Below the pieces are notes generated by a model. It was given only the letters and a program-made list of their open reading frames with translations. It had not been told where the DNA came from and made no database searches. Below are positions 1-11,370 of a DNA stretch of 47,498 nt, one piece after another. The stretch's first letter is position 1, and each line of letters opens with the position of its first letter. The stretch spans positions 1 to 47,498 of the forward strand of contig BCJU01000006.1 in assembly GCA_001600355.1 (NCBI GenBank), given 5' to 3'. Source of the stretch: Meira nashicola. Taxonomy: Eukaryota > Basidiomycota > Exobasidiomycetes > Exobasidiales > Brachybasidiaceae. The translations under genes were made by a program, and so were the position numbers.

Positions 1-1846
1 CTTCCTCGAGATGATTTTCTAAGATTTCACTACAAGCAGTGTATCCTCAAACACATCCGAGGTTATTCGTACTTCCCTTCGCTGGGCTAGGATATCCTTA
101 TCAAGCCAAATTAAGAATTGGGAATTGACATCTATTCTACGCTGCACCCCGCTTCTTAGGCACAGTATCTCGACGATCCAAGGCGGTATTCAAGAAGTAA
201 TGTGGCGATGACTGGATTGAATATCCGAAGTAAAGTCGTGGAGGTACATCAAGTACGCTGAAAAATTTGAATGAAGAGAGAAGAGCAGTGCATGCACAAT
301 GGACAATCAGTCCAAGCAGAGAGGAAGAAAAAGAAAAGTCGTCTGACTAACGCTAGAGGAGGATTGAATATGAGGTTCTTTTCACAATGCCGGAAGGCTA
401 GCTACACCTTTAGGCTCACTGATTTGATCTTTTATGGCTCTTGATTATATTCCTCTTCACAAGTTTGTTAGTGTATGATGACAAGCGTGGCTTTTTTTAC
501 TAAAGAAGCGGGTACATCCTGTCTGAGATTGCAGAGACAGTTCGACCGCAAGCATACGAAACTGGTTGCTTTTACGATGCAAAGCAGGTTCCGTCTCGCT
601 CCGAAAACTTGGAAGCTCGGGGGCGGAGATCTGTCATACCAACGTGGCCGAATCACGAAAGCATACCTTTNCATTGGCTCTGCGGAAACAAAAGAGGTNG
701 CCTAAATTCTTTCCTGCTATGACGAAATCATTGTTTAAGGATCACGCCCATATAGCGATGGAAGGCCACTAACCGCATATTGAAGCAGGATTGGAAAGGG
801 AAACAACGTCACGCACGAAAGCAGGAGAGGGAACGGAACTCAAGCGAAAACGTGAAAATTGTTGCACAAGGTCATGCTATTAGATGCAAGTCATCCTATT
901 GCCCCAATTTCACTTTCGGAGATTCAAGCTTTTCGCTGAGCTGGTGCTAATCATGATTCTAGCTTTACTGCTGTGTATCTTCATTATCCGTTCAAGCTAT
1001 GCAGTGCTGCACTGAATCAAGCTGAGTCACGATAGACAGCTGCGAATGATCTGGCTCAATCAGTCAAAAAGTTCTTCCATTGCAATCTCCCGATAAGTTC
1101 GACTTATCTTGATTTGCTTTGATGAGACGATGTGAAAAAGCGTCTTGTAATGACTTGTACCGTCACACTATCAGAGATTGTTCGCGCTGGAAAGACGACT
1201 GTTATTCTGCGTTGAAGATTTAATGAGAAAGGAAAAGCCTTCTTAGACCACTTTATCACTTTCTTAGATAAGCGCGGAGGATAGGCACCCGATTATAAGT
1301 TTAAAAGTTGACGACGTGCTATGGGATATAGAAGTAAGCCTCAGATCAGAGCCTTCGATTTGATCTATCGACTCAAGAAACCCAGCGCGCCTAGTGACAA
1401 AGAAGTTAGCGGAGTTATGAGCAGTACTGTCTGCGATGCTCAGAATGTTGGATTTCCCAATCTGATAAACATTGACTATACCCATGAGACATGAGAAAAA
1501 GCTTTGAAGGAAGAGTTTAGTAATGAGCGATCGCTGTGAATAGCAGGAGCATTAAGCAAGCCCTGAGATGAAGGCTGGATAGCAAACAAATTCCAATTAT
1601 GTACCGCTGGTCGGTCATGAAATTAATCCAAAATGAGCTTGAAAAGTCTCACATTGCCAATAAACAAGATCATGTATACAGTGAGATCTGCTCAAGAGAG
1701 CATTGAATGCGAAAAAGAAGGAAAATTTCAGCAGCTTGTGCTCAGTGCCAGCTTTAACCCGTAATTCACATATGCGTCCTTACATAGGCAGTTTTCATCT
1801 CCGAAAAATCAAATTTATTTGACTTCTTCTTGAAGCAATGTGTTAT
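1..1846. other. No supported gene
   Basis: I read both strands and found only short open stretches without recognisable motifs, good start contexts or splice-linked continuation. Open frames at 475-705 (+) and 1264-1485 (-) have unremarkable composition. Two N bases occur near 671 and 699. Nothing here supports a gene call. Confidence 0.5.
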
Positions 1847-2062
1847 TTATTCAGCATACATATCCAGAACCAAATTTAGAAAAAATTTTGCTTGTTCGGC
1901 ATCTTTTGTTCTAATTCTTGAATGTATCTCTCGTCCATTTACATCCGCGAAAATGTAGATATATTCATCCATGTCAAAGTCAAAAGCTAAACGAAAGTGG
2001 AAACCTAGATATCGTTTCAAACTTGTCAGATTTGATTTGTTTTCGCAAGATTGACAATTCAA
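1847..2062 (-). CDS. Possible terminal exon of an unrecognised gene
   Basis: This frame of about 70 codons has natural-looking composition, with an aromatic and acidic stretch (FDFDMDEYIYIFADVNG) followed by a charged amphipathic tail that ends FFLNLVLDMYAE and a TAA stop. No ATG opens it; the frame starts just after a stop, near a possible splice acceptor (TTGAAG). It is therefore more likely a last exon than a whole gene. I do not recognise a family. Upstream on the same strand a hydrophobic stretch of signal-peptide character (about 2190-2300) might be an earlier exon, but no clean splice joins the two. Low confidence. Confidence 0.3.
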   Translation of the reverse strand: MNCQSCENKSNLTSLKRYLGFHFRLAFDFDMDEYIYIFADVNGREIHSRIRTKDAEQAKFFLNLVLDMYAE

Positions 2063-2636
2063 AGATCTTCAAAATGTATGTAGCAGGATGCCAAGGAAAT
2101 TCAGATTTGTGGCAGCTAGTCTGCAGTCGAGCACAGTCGCTTTTTTCTTTATTCACGCTACTCTACATCGCGCTCGCGCAAACGATGGCAGAAAGGCCAC
2201 GAAAGAATATTTTTGCGTCGACGGGAGTGATAAGCTCCACAAATACCACTGCTGCTGTGATGAGAGAGTGAGGCAGGAAATGAAATTTATGATGTTCATA
2301 TTCAATGCAACACGGTTGTCGATACCTGGTAGACATCAATGATACTTAATTTTTCGAGAAAGACAGATTTGTCAAATATCACAGATACTTCAAATTTACA
2401 CTACTGGGAAAAAAATGGAAGATGCCTAAATAAGTGAATACAATAATGGTCAAACTCACATTATAGTACCACAACAAGTCGTCTTCTTTCCCCATCTGCG
2501 TTGACCAATGACTAATTTTACCAGCTTCAGCCAGTTCAAAATCAACACGGATCAAGTCAGAACAATCGTAACATCATGACAATTTTCATCTTGTTCGTCG
2601 CTCTGGATCGCGCCCGGGTCTCTACCGGAAAGACCC
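2063..2636. other. Intergenic, nothing firm
   Basis: Overlapping short frames on the plus strand (1918-2342) look like by-products of the opposite frame. The hydrophobic minus-strand stretch mentioned for the preceding feature lies here. No other structure was seen. Confidence 0.4.
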
Positions 2637-3104
2637 TTGACAAGATATTTTGTCCTAAATGACTTTGCATTACGCGTTTCCTCAAACATGTCAAGAGTGA
2701 GAGAGAAAGGAAGGAAGAAAAAAGCAAAAATTACAACAGAAGTGAAAGCAAAAGGTTTTATCGTTCCGAAACATTTACGAAGAGAGCTTGAAGCTGAGCG
2801 AACAAAGGTAAAGGGTTGTGATCATAAATACCCCGACAATTACGAAAACCTATTAAACAAAAAGCACAGACGGGTTCAGCCAATTTGTCTAGTTTTGCAA
2901 ATCTTTCGTAAAATGCAGAATTACACGAAATTCACTTTCCTTGCCCTCATCTTCGTCCGTCACAGTAACGCTGCATTGGAAAGTCGACTTCCAGCTGAGA
3001 AGCTGATTACGAATTGTTACGTAAATGCGGAAGACATATGTGAGAAAAATAACAGTATATTTCTAATACATTGGCAATTCACTCCCCAGTCTTTCGAGCA
3101 ATAA
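2637..3104 (+). CDS. Doubtful 155-codon open frame
   Basis: An open frame with a lysine/arginine-rich first half (KGRKKKAKITTEVKAKG) and, from an internal ATG at 2914, a hydrophobic leader-like segment (KFTFLALIFV then NAALESR) that could be a signal peptide of a small protein of about 63 residues. The two halves do not look like one protein. No homologue is recognised and no intron signals are obvious. It may be a chance frame; if real, the shorter secreted form is the better reading. Confidence 0.25.
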   Translation: MTRYFVLNDFALRVSSNMSRVREKGRKKKAKITTEVKAKGFIVPKHLRRELEAERTKVKGCDHKYPDNYENLLNKKHRRVQPICLVLQIFRKMQNYTKFTFLALIFVRHSNAALESRLPAEKLITNCYVNAEDICEKNNSIFLIHWQFTPQSFEQ

Positions 3105-3486
3105 TTAAAGAAATAACATTCGATCAAGCTTCTGTTACAACAGCTTTGCAAGATAGCGCGACGTTGAAGCTGGCTATACTTAGTTTGCCCCATATTCACT
3201 CATTTACTGAAGAGGGGCCTGGGTTGCACAAATGTATATGTAGCTTAGTGCAATAAAACGACAGATAATGCCAAATACTACTTTTGGCTGTTCCATATTA
3301 AATATTCCCTTAATTTGTTTTGAACATAGTTTGGCTCGCATGTCGAATCCATCTAGAGCTGTAAAAATCTAAGACGCTACGACTTGTTGATTCTTGCGAA
3401 ATTGTAGGTCATAACTCCCACAAAAAGCGAAGTAAGATACAGACCTATGCGTATAATTTTGGTTCGCTGCATTCCATCCACACACA

Positions 3487-4162
3487 TTAATTAACGCAAT
3501 CTTCGCTTCCGTATTGCTCGGATCTCCCTTCCTCATTAAGCCGTGCAGAATCCTGATCTTCAGTAAAATCTAGGATATGAAGAAAGCAATGCATTGGTGG
3601 CTTTCTTCAATATGAGCAGGTGCTGCACATTTTTTAGAACTTACGGATAGCAGCAGTGTAGGGTTGAGGTAAGATTGAAACAAATGCGTTGAGATAGAGC
3701 ATCTTTGCTATGAATTCATTGGCACTACTCGGATCAGAACGCCGTTTGTGAATGTCTTTCATACTGTTTTGAAAGCTTACAGCAGCTAGCAAGTAAGCCA
3801 CAGAAGAAATCAAGACAAATCTCGCAACAGGCGGTGCAGCTCTTGAGTAAAAAATCCCACACATTGCTGGGATCCTGAGCAGTACGCTGTGTATAATCAG
3901 AGCCAATGCTATCTGGACGCTTCGAAAGAATGAAAAGCATGATGCCGAACTGCGCAGCGCCAATCTGAGAGAAGGATAAGTAGGATGACAGGCCCACACC
4001 AGTTTGCATAGCAACGTCGAAGGCATTGTTATCCTTTGTGGCCAGTCGTAGAAATTGTCGAAAATCTAACTACATTGTGTCGAAAAGATTTCAATGGTTA
4101 CATGAAAGGGGGTAAGGTGATCGACGTACTAAAAGGCAGATTTGTGTAAAATAATTGGTCAT
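3487..4162 (-). CDS. Small multi-exon membrane protein, unrecognised
   Basis: Four coding pieces can be joined: 4162-4130 (ATG, MTNYFTQICLL), 4069-3886, 3839-3645 and 3569-3487 (ending EDCVN then TAA). Donors are GTACGT, GTACTG and GTAAGT; the acceptor at 3839 (AAGAG) is the weakest join. The product is about 165 residues. It has hydrophobic spans around LSSYLSFSQIGAAQFGIMLF, FVLISSVAYLLAAVSF and MLYLNAFVSILPQPYTAA, then an acidic hydrophilic tail (TEDQDSARLNEEGRSEQ), the pattern of the C-terminal half of a polytopic fungal membrane protein. More 5' exons may exist above 4162. Family not recognised. Confidence 0.45.
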
Positions 4163-6856
4163 GCGCGATCTGCGAGAATCACAAAACTCGAGTCCTTATT
4201 GGAACAGTCCCTGTGACCTGTTCGCCTCTCACTCTTCTGGCGATGCACGTAATAGTAGCTGCATTAACAAATCTTGCTTTATCGGCAGTGAATCGTTACC
4301 ACGCTTGTCCTTGGCTTTTGGACAGTGACTTCTCTCTGGTCTTATCGGCAAAGTCCTTCAATAGAACTATCGATAAAGTCTGGAATCATGTGGGGCTATG
4401 AGCGCAAAATCTTGGTGCATAAGTGAGTTCAACACACTGCGTCTTTCCGAGCTATTTATTCGATCGAGACTTGAAATGATGGCATCGTTAAGCCGCCGTT
4501 ATCTACGGCGTGAACGTGACTAACTGGAACGTCTTAAATGTGGAGAGCAAAACAAAAGTTGATTTGCAGCAAACAAACACGTCTTCTAATAGTGTCAAGC
4601 CCTTTTAATGTTGTGTCTCTTGATTGATAATCAAGATAACAAGCCAGTGAGTCCTTACGAAGTCGTATACTCGGCACAATTCATGAGCGAAGGATAAGAT
4701 CAATCATCGCTGTTCTTCATCTTGGCGCAATAGTTCCTACAAAGAAAGTAGGATTAAAAGTTCGTATCTAATAAGATCATGTATTTAAATTGAGTTTATC
4801 AATCCTGGATCCTAACTAGCAAGATTCGTTATTCGGATGCAACAAACCGTATTGAAGAATGAATATTCCGAATGTGGGTAGATGTTGTTTCTTATTCCTT
4901 TTAGCAGATTATTATTACAATGATGTAAATAATATTACTGAAAGATAAGTCATAGTCTTATAAACTAATTTTCACACAATACCAGAACATCGTGTATATG
5001 TAAATATAAAAGAACCGCTTCAATTACAATCGCAGTTTTCGCAGGTCTCATTCTTTTTTCCGAATTAGGTTTAGAATCCAACGAAGGCCTATTTGAATCC
5101 AATTCTCGCTCAGATATGGGCTTTTATCGATCCAGCCAAGGGAAAAAATTGATTTATCGTCTTCACTCAGTAAATTGCTCGCATCATTTATTTAGTTTGT
5201 GTTATTATAGCAAATAAAATCTCGGATACCAAATTTGCTTTACCTGAACTTCAAGAAATATCTCGTTGCCAAAAATCATGGGCCCTTTCTCAAGAAGGCA
5301 CATTCGTCCTTCCTGCACACTCATGTTCGAAGATCCAGAAGACACGTTTGCTATGAGAATCGCTAAGCTGCCAGTATAATGATTGTTGTAGATGAAGTGA
5401 GATTACTCATTTTGTATCCAATTGGGTGTCGAAAGAAGTCACTCTTTATTCCGTAAGTTATCATCGAGTTGTCCAGAGAGAGTAAGCCGGATTTGTTTGG
5501 GTTATTACGCAAAATATAAAGGTTTGTCAAATAAATAAATTTAACATGGCTTAACTTATTCGAGGTAATATTTGGTAATTACTTGATAAATAACTGTAAA
5601 ACATGCTTCTACTTCTAAAGTAAATAATTTAGTATCTGGTTTCGGTAAAAGTTTCAATTATGGTAAAAATAGTGTGACAAAGTCAACGGTCATTACAGCA
5701 AGTACATTAACACTTGTTGCATTAGATTCTGGTTTTCATTAAAATCAAATGCTGTCACAACAATACGGTTATCTAAATAATAAGCTACTCTTTTCCTTAC
5801 AAATATAAAAATCGACTGCTGTAATGCGAACAAGACGTCTATTCCACTTCCATAGCTATACGACTTGTCTGTTATAACTTTACGTAAGTACTTAAGGCTT
5901 GAAAGTGCTATTGAACTGATGAATTGATGCTGAAACTACTATAAATAATCCTAAGCTGTTGTGATAAAGTTTATTAAGTGCAAAGACAGCCGACAGTAAA
6001 CAGATATACGTTTAAAAGAGTGAGAGGGAGCACAGTTCGCTCTATCGTGCACATAGAACACGTGGTACATGCTTGAAGTCCAAATATTCTTGTCAAAGGC
6101 ATGTAGTGTTCTATAGTTTTGATTGAATTCTCTGAGAACTTCTACTTAGTGATATTTTACTGTGTGTATTGTAGAATGAATAATTGTTTCCGGTGGGCGT
6201 CTCTTTTACAGACTTTGTTTAACAACATATGCTAGACAGGGATTTAAAGATACTGAATTTACGGACGCATCCTCCGTGACAGCAAATGAATGGTACAAAG
6301 ATTACCGAGAGCATGCATAGACGCTGAAATGGTCGTATATGCAATGACCTTAAGGTAAAATGCAGAAATGCAGCGCAGCGCAGCGTATTGTTTCGAAATA
6401 TGGCTTACAAAATTCTGTACTCAAGGTATTCCGCGCCCTTAAAAGGCAGCGTGGCTTCACAAGGACTTACAATAGAAGATTGTGTCTTAGGATGTCCGTT
6501 GTACGTTTACATATTTAGCGAAAACATCTATATCCTCATGAAAAACGCATATCAGCTCCTACAATCTGTATAAGTTTCTCCGTCAGAAGTATTTGGTACA
6601 ACTTAGAAGATTATATCTAAATTTCATTTTACTATCCTTTGCTTTTACCTGAAATAGAGACCGTATGCTTTCCTCGAAATTCTGTAAGATATAAAGTAAT
6701 CAAATTCTATAAAAGCTGACTTTCTATAGTAAAGGAAGCCTTCTTTCTCCCTCTATTATCATAAATAGCAGCACTCCCCTTTTAACTATTTCTCTCGTCT
6801 TTTCCCTTTTCATTGAGCAAGGAACGAAGAAAATAGTCTCGTAAGATTAACTCAAC
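4163..6856. other. Long intergenic stretch, AT-rich
   Basis: From about 4750 the sequence is visibly AT-rich, with many TAAATA and ATTTAT runs and no long frame on either strand. Short frames at 4213-4401 and 6388-6573 (+) have no supporting signal. The pyrimidine-rich stretch at 6735-6810 precedes the gene at 6857 and may be its promoter region (CT-rich tracts are common in fungal promoters); that is inference. Confidence 0.45.
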
Positions 6857-7525
6857 ATGTCTTCAATTGTTTATCAAGATTATATGATAGGAAAAGCTTT
6901 AGGAGCATTCGATGACTCATTTGGCTTCTGGTCGGATGATGATACAATTCAGCAAGCAATGCAAACTTTAAACAAATCGGATGACTATTTTCAGTCTGGT
7001 AATTTCAAAGCGGCTGCAGTCGAGTTCTATAACGTGCATGACCCTTCGGTTGGTGGTGAGGAACTGCAAGCAGTAACGGAATTTTTAGCAAATTTGAATC
7101 ACCCTATCACCAAGCGCAATAGTCAAAAACAGATGGCATGTATAGTATTCGCGGATTGCGAACACAATGAAGATAGCGATAAAAGTCAGGCATTTAAAAG
7201 ACTTCATGTGCCTTGGGTTATATCAAAAGCGAACCAAGCAATCAAGAGAGTGATTCAAGACTTGGCCTTGGGTTTTGCTACTGACAGGTTTGGTCGTTAC
7301 ATCAAAGGGTATAGCCCTAGATCTGTGTGTCAAGATGGCGCATGCTTTTCTTGGCATAAAGATGTTCCTCAGATGCCATCCAGCTACGCATCAAGCGTGG
7401 TCTATGATTTACTCAACTCTTATCCGAACATGGCCGCTCTAAGTGCAAAAGCGGCTCTAGGGCCTAGTGACTTACTGGGTCAAATTGAAAATGTTTGCGT
7501 GAGCAATAGAGCGGAACACTGTTAA
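6857..7525 (+). CDS. Unrecognised 222-residue protein
   Basis: A single uninterrupted frame from an ATG in good fungal context (CTCAACATGTC) to TAA. The composition is convincingly coding. There is no N-terminal signal peptide or membrane span. The first half is acidic and mixed (FDDSFGFWSDDDTIQQAMQ); the second half holds a cysteine pair near a tryptophan (VCQDGACFSWHKDVP, residues about 155-169) followed by helical YASSVVYDLLNSYPN, and the protein ends in CVSNRAEHC. The C-x4-C-x-S-W pattern recalls small cysteine-containing fungal proteins of unknown function, but I cannot name a family. A CT-rich upstream region fits a fungal promoter. It lies isolated between AT-rich intergenic stretches. 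Confidence 0.6.
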   Translation: MSSIVYQDYMIGKALGAFDDSFGFWSDDDTIQQAMQTLNKSDDYFQSGNFKAAAVEFYNVHDPSVGGEELQAVTEFLANLNHPITKRNSQKQMACIVFADCEHNEDSDKSQAFKRLHVPWVISKANQAIKRVIQDLALGFATDRFGRYIKGYSPRSVCQDGACFSWHKDVPQMPSSYASSVVYDLLNSYPNMAALSAKAALGPSDLLGQIENVCVSNRAEHC

Positions 7526-8682
7526 GTAGCTCATCATATCGGAACCTAAAGATACTAGGATCTAGATCAGACAACTATTTGTACCCCTTATTAGATATAT
7601 GAGCCTAATCAACCACAATAAGATCTTCTTTATGACCAGCCCCTTTACTATAGCATAGTACGTTTTAATCTACTAGTTTCTACTATAGCATATAAACAGC
7701 AAGCAATGTTATTTGTGGCCGAAGGAGTCACTAGTTTCTGATTTCTATGTAATACTTTCACAATTTTCGATTACGGACATATACCTATCTTTACGATTCG
7801 TTTATTACCTAGAGTTAGAATCTTATCAATCTTATGAGGCTTTGATTCTAATGTTTTCTTTCAAGTCATAGACCTAATTTGTTTATGATAGATGAATATG
7901 ATTTCCTAAATAGGTATTTCAAATAGTATAGCTCTTATTAAGAATTATGCTCATGCAATATACTTTAAGTAGTAAAGACACTCTCAATTACAATTTTTCG
8001 ATCTCTTTTAATGTTCGGGGAAGCCTAAGAAGAATTATAGATTTACTTTCTCATTTATCAAATAGTGCGACTACTTCTCCTTATGTATATGTGTTACGCA
8101 CCTTCGACTGATTTCGTGCTAGTAAGCCTAATACGATAGTCTTACGCGTAGCTTTAAACAGAACGCATCTATGCAGATCTCTATCAACGATCTCGTACAT
8201 CAGTCGGTGTAATATACCATACCAAAGATTTTTGGTCACCATTTTCGATCGATTGAAATATCTGGTGTATTACGGAAACAACAATCCAGCAAACCAGGGG
8301 CACTGCGCTATGCAGCCCACCCTGCGCATTGGCCCATGTGAGCAGGCGCTTTAAGTCTGTCTACTTGCACTGCATTCAATCATACCTACAATTAGCGTAT
8401 ATATTCTACATAGATTCCCGCTCTTACATCGATGTATCCACTCAAGATTGCACGTCGCCTGTGTGTTTACGGTTATCAAACAAAGTCTCAGAGCATGCAT
8501 CACATGTAGAATATGAAAGCACTTTTTCTATTCTATATGTATCTCGCGTATTTTACATTGTAGTATACATCATGGTATCAAAATCTGCATTTTTACTCTT
8601 CGTCCTTCTTTACTATCGTACGCAAGGCTATTTAGATTTTTTAGTGAGCTCTTCATCTATAGGGTTACCATAGATCTAAGGA
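7526..8682. other. AT-rich intergenic stretch
   Basis: No convincing gene. A 114-codon frame at 8329-8673 (+) is rich in Tyr, Ser and Ile with hydrophobic patches but has no recognisable domain, and its ATG context is poor. The sequence CTACTATAGCATA recurs near 7645 and 7680 with a variable gap, a short imperfect direct repeat. Confidence 0.4.
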
Positions 8683-8685
8683 GTG

Positions 8686-9304
8686 ATGGAAAAGGAATCA
8701 AGGTCGAGGATTTTCAGAGTTATAGGCATTAGCCTACTCCCTGAAGGAGCTACAGAGAAGTTGCTGGCGACATCAATAGCGCTTTATATAGCAACTAAGC
8801 CCAAATATCAGCCTTACATCTGGTATAGTGGGCCACTGATTATTTTAGGCACAGCATATTTATGGAAAGACAGCATTGATCATCGACCGATAGTACCGCG
8901 TGAGGAGAGCACTCAAAGTAGTTGATAATCTGTAGTGGGCGACTCCGAAACAATAAAGGCTTTACCGTATCAAAGAGCACTGTGGAACCAAAAAGAAGGG
9001 AAGTCAAAACTACCAGACCGTTTCACCGGAAGCGGACGAACCATTCCGCAATTTTGGACCATGTTCACATCAGCCACACTTAGGAAAAAAATCCGACGAG
9101 GAGGCTGGTACAAAAGCTTTGTCAGAACAGTTGCGCCACATTTTGCGCGAAGTGCAATTGAATCAGAAAAAACGTCTGGACAGTCTTAGAAAAATAAAAG
9201 GAAGGCAAGATCAGAATTTTTATACACCATTCATGAAGACGCTTATACTAGATCACTATTGCTTTTCCTTATACATGTCAACGTATAAGACTGATAAAAA
9301 GTAA
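8686..9304 (+). CDS. Possible small two-exon gene, unrecognised
   Basis: A first segment from the ATG at 8686 reads about 79 codons and contains one hydrophobic stretch (IWYSGPLIILGTAYLW) typical of a single membrane span, then a stop. A good donor (CGCGTGAGG) lies shortly before that stop, with possible acceptors at TGTAG (about 8937) or AATAAAG (about 8958). Beyond it, two overlapping frames stay open to about 9189 and 9304; the latter contains a charged helix (ALSEQLRHILREVQLNQKKR). Which frame is used depends on the acceptor and I cannot decide. It could be a small membrane-anchored protein or chance. Low confidence. Confidence 0.3.
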
Positions 9305-9976
9305 ATGATTTTTGGTTTAAAATAGATACGTTCTTTTTGAAAATATATTCAAAGCGGTCTAAATATCGTTAGCGTATAGATTGCTACTTTATATCCAAAA
9401 CAAACCCTACGACAGAAATTTAACAACAGGCCAAAAAAGGAGGACGACAGAAAATGATGTAATTGAAAATTTTTTGGGGACTATTCAGACATATGATGAA
9501 TCATGAGGCTACCCGCCAATGGCAGTCCTCCTATACAAAGACAACGATGTGTCTCTAACGGGTCCATGTTTTTTTTCAAAAGAAGGCACACATGTCTACC
9601 AGACGCAAATCAGTGCACAAATACAAATACAAACACTCTAAGCCAAAGCGATTGACGATCACGTTCTAATCGATTCATCGTCAGAAGAGCTTAATTCTGA
9701 GCGTTATTTCTATTTACCCTATACATTTTACGCACCACATGTCATCCAAACAGGTTTGGTAGAAGGGGTTGAAGAGGAAGAACAAACATATTTTCATCAG
9801 AAAGGGGCCAAAATTTGTTTTGGGCAGCGAGATGTATTTTTGTCGACAGTTAGCTAGACCTGCAAGTAGTAACAATTTTTTCCTGAGTTTATAAATAGAA
9901 CAAATGAGGAAGAAAACGCCATTTGGCAACATTTTAGTATTTTTTTTATCCACATCGAACGCATATTAAGGGATTA
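9305..9976. other. Intergenic, nothing supported
   Basis: No gene signal was seen. A homopolymer-containing region (GTTTTTTTTC near 9568) and short AT-rich runs are present. Confidence 0.4.
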
Positions 9977-11370
9977 CTACATTTTGTTGACTTGACTCTC
10001 TTCATCAAGATTTCGCGTTCCACGTTGCGTTTCTTGAATGTAGCGCCAAATTGCTGCTGAAGGCATACCATCTTTCGCGTAGCGTAAGGCATTGAACCAT
10101 ACACCTTCATTATCACCATTATCACTCTGCCCTGAGCTGTCAAGACGAAGAAATATTTTCACCTCGTCTGGTGATCTGGCTCTTGTGGCTTCAATCTTTA
10201 CAGAAAGTGGGAGCCCTTGCGGGTAGGTTCCATCTGGAAACCACATCCTTAGCATCCTTCGTGGAATGAGAATCGTAGGTGTTCGTTAAACCTCGTACAC
10301 CAATCCTTGGCGAATACACTATTAAGGGCAAAGTTCTTTGAGAAATCTGAAATGCTGGAACATCTTCCTCCTCGTCTGATTCAGGCTCAGAAGAGTGGTT
10401 TGGGGCATTCTGATCGCTATGATATGTAATTGACTGTCTTGCAACGATAGCTGCTTGGCTAGCGAATGCAGTGAAACGCGAAACGACGTATCTGAAGCGA
10501 AAGTTTGCTGATATTGGAATCCATGTATTCAAATTGAAGGAAAATAGCGACAAGCCTACTCCCCTTAAGAGGGCTACTCATCTCTTCTGGGAAGCCAGTT
10601 CCATCCCACAAAGGGCAAGAAGAGCCGAATACAAGCTTAACAAAGTACTATTGCAGTAGGAAAGTAAGTTAGTGTCAAAAAGGTGGAAAATACATACTAA
10701 TGAGACTTACGAATTCTTTCTTCCCTGTATCTTGTTCTAAGTACTTTCTTGTCTGTGGTAACACTGGGAACGTGATTTTCACTTCATTTTTTGGACGCAC
10801 AACGACTGTCTTGCCTTGAACTGAAACTGGAAGTTCACCCTCGATCAACTCCCTGTAATTGCTGTTTTCAGTCACGATATTTGACGACACCTTTTGTTTC
10901 TCTCTAAGGAGAGTGCTTTTCAAACAAAAGTGAGTAAAGGGAGTCAGNTTTATGCTTANTGNTTCACGTCCCCCGNCAAGCACTTACATGCGTCTCTCNG
11001 CTTCCTTGTTAGAGCAGCAATGAAGCAACCTTTCTGCCAAACGCAATTGCCATTTTCTTCGATGGAAAACAGTTTCAAATTGCAGAAAGAGCTTTCAAAG
11101 AAGAATAGTCAGTTTCTCTTTGTTCGTTTGTTACTTCCTGGACAGTTCGACCCTTATACAATTCACATCCAAATCTTTCAGATAAAGCTTCNNCCCGCCA
11201 TAGATCTCACCGNATTTCGGTGAAGTGCCGAGAAATACGTCACTCTGTTGGTATCAAAGACTGAAATGTATAAGTCGAAAGCTTTAGTGTTTTCCCATCA
11301 TTGCTATTCAACTCACCGCTGAATCTGGAAAATACTTCCTCTTACGAAAAACGCGTGTTCTTGTCAATTA
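9977..11370 (-). CDS. Fragmentary multi-exon gene, unrecognised
   Basis: Successive minus-strand pieces look coding and are bounded by splice-like sites: about 11370-11331 (KYFPDSA, donor GTGAGT), about 11260-11137 (DVFLGTSPK, then LYLKDLDVNCIRVELS), 11091-10988 (IEENGNCVWQKGCFIAALT, donor GTAAGT), 10915-10711 (RELIEGELPVSVQGKTVVV, donor GTAAGT), 10647-10471 (YFVKLVFGSSCPLWDG), an acidic linker near 10440-10340 (SEPESDEEEDVPAF), and a last piece to 9977 (FPDGTYPQGLPLSVKIEATR, ending SQVNKM and stop). The 10711/10647 join keeps frame with a 63-nt intron. Others need a one-base adjustment, partly near N bases at 10948-11000 and 11192-11212. It is either an imperfectly sequenced gene or one decaying by indels. 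No domain recognised. Confidence 0.4.
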
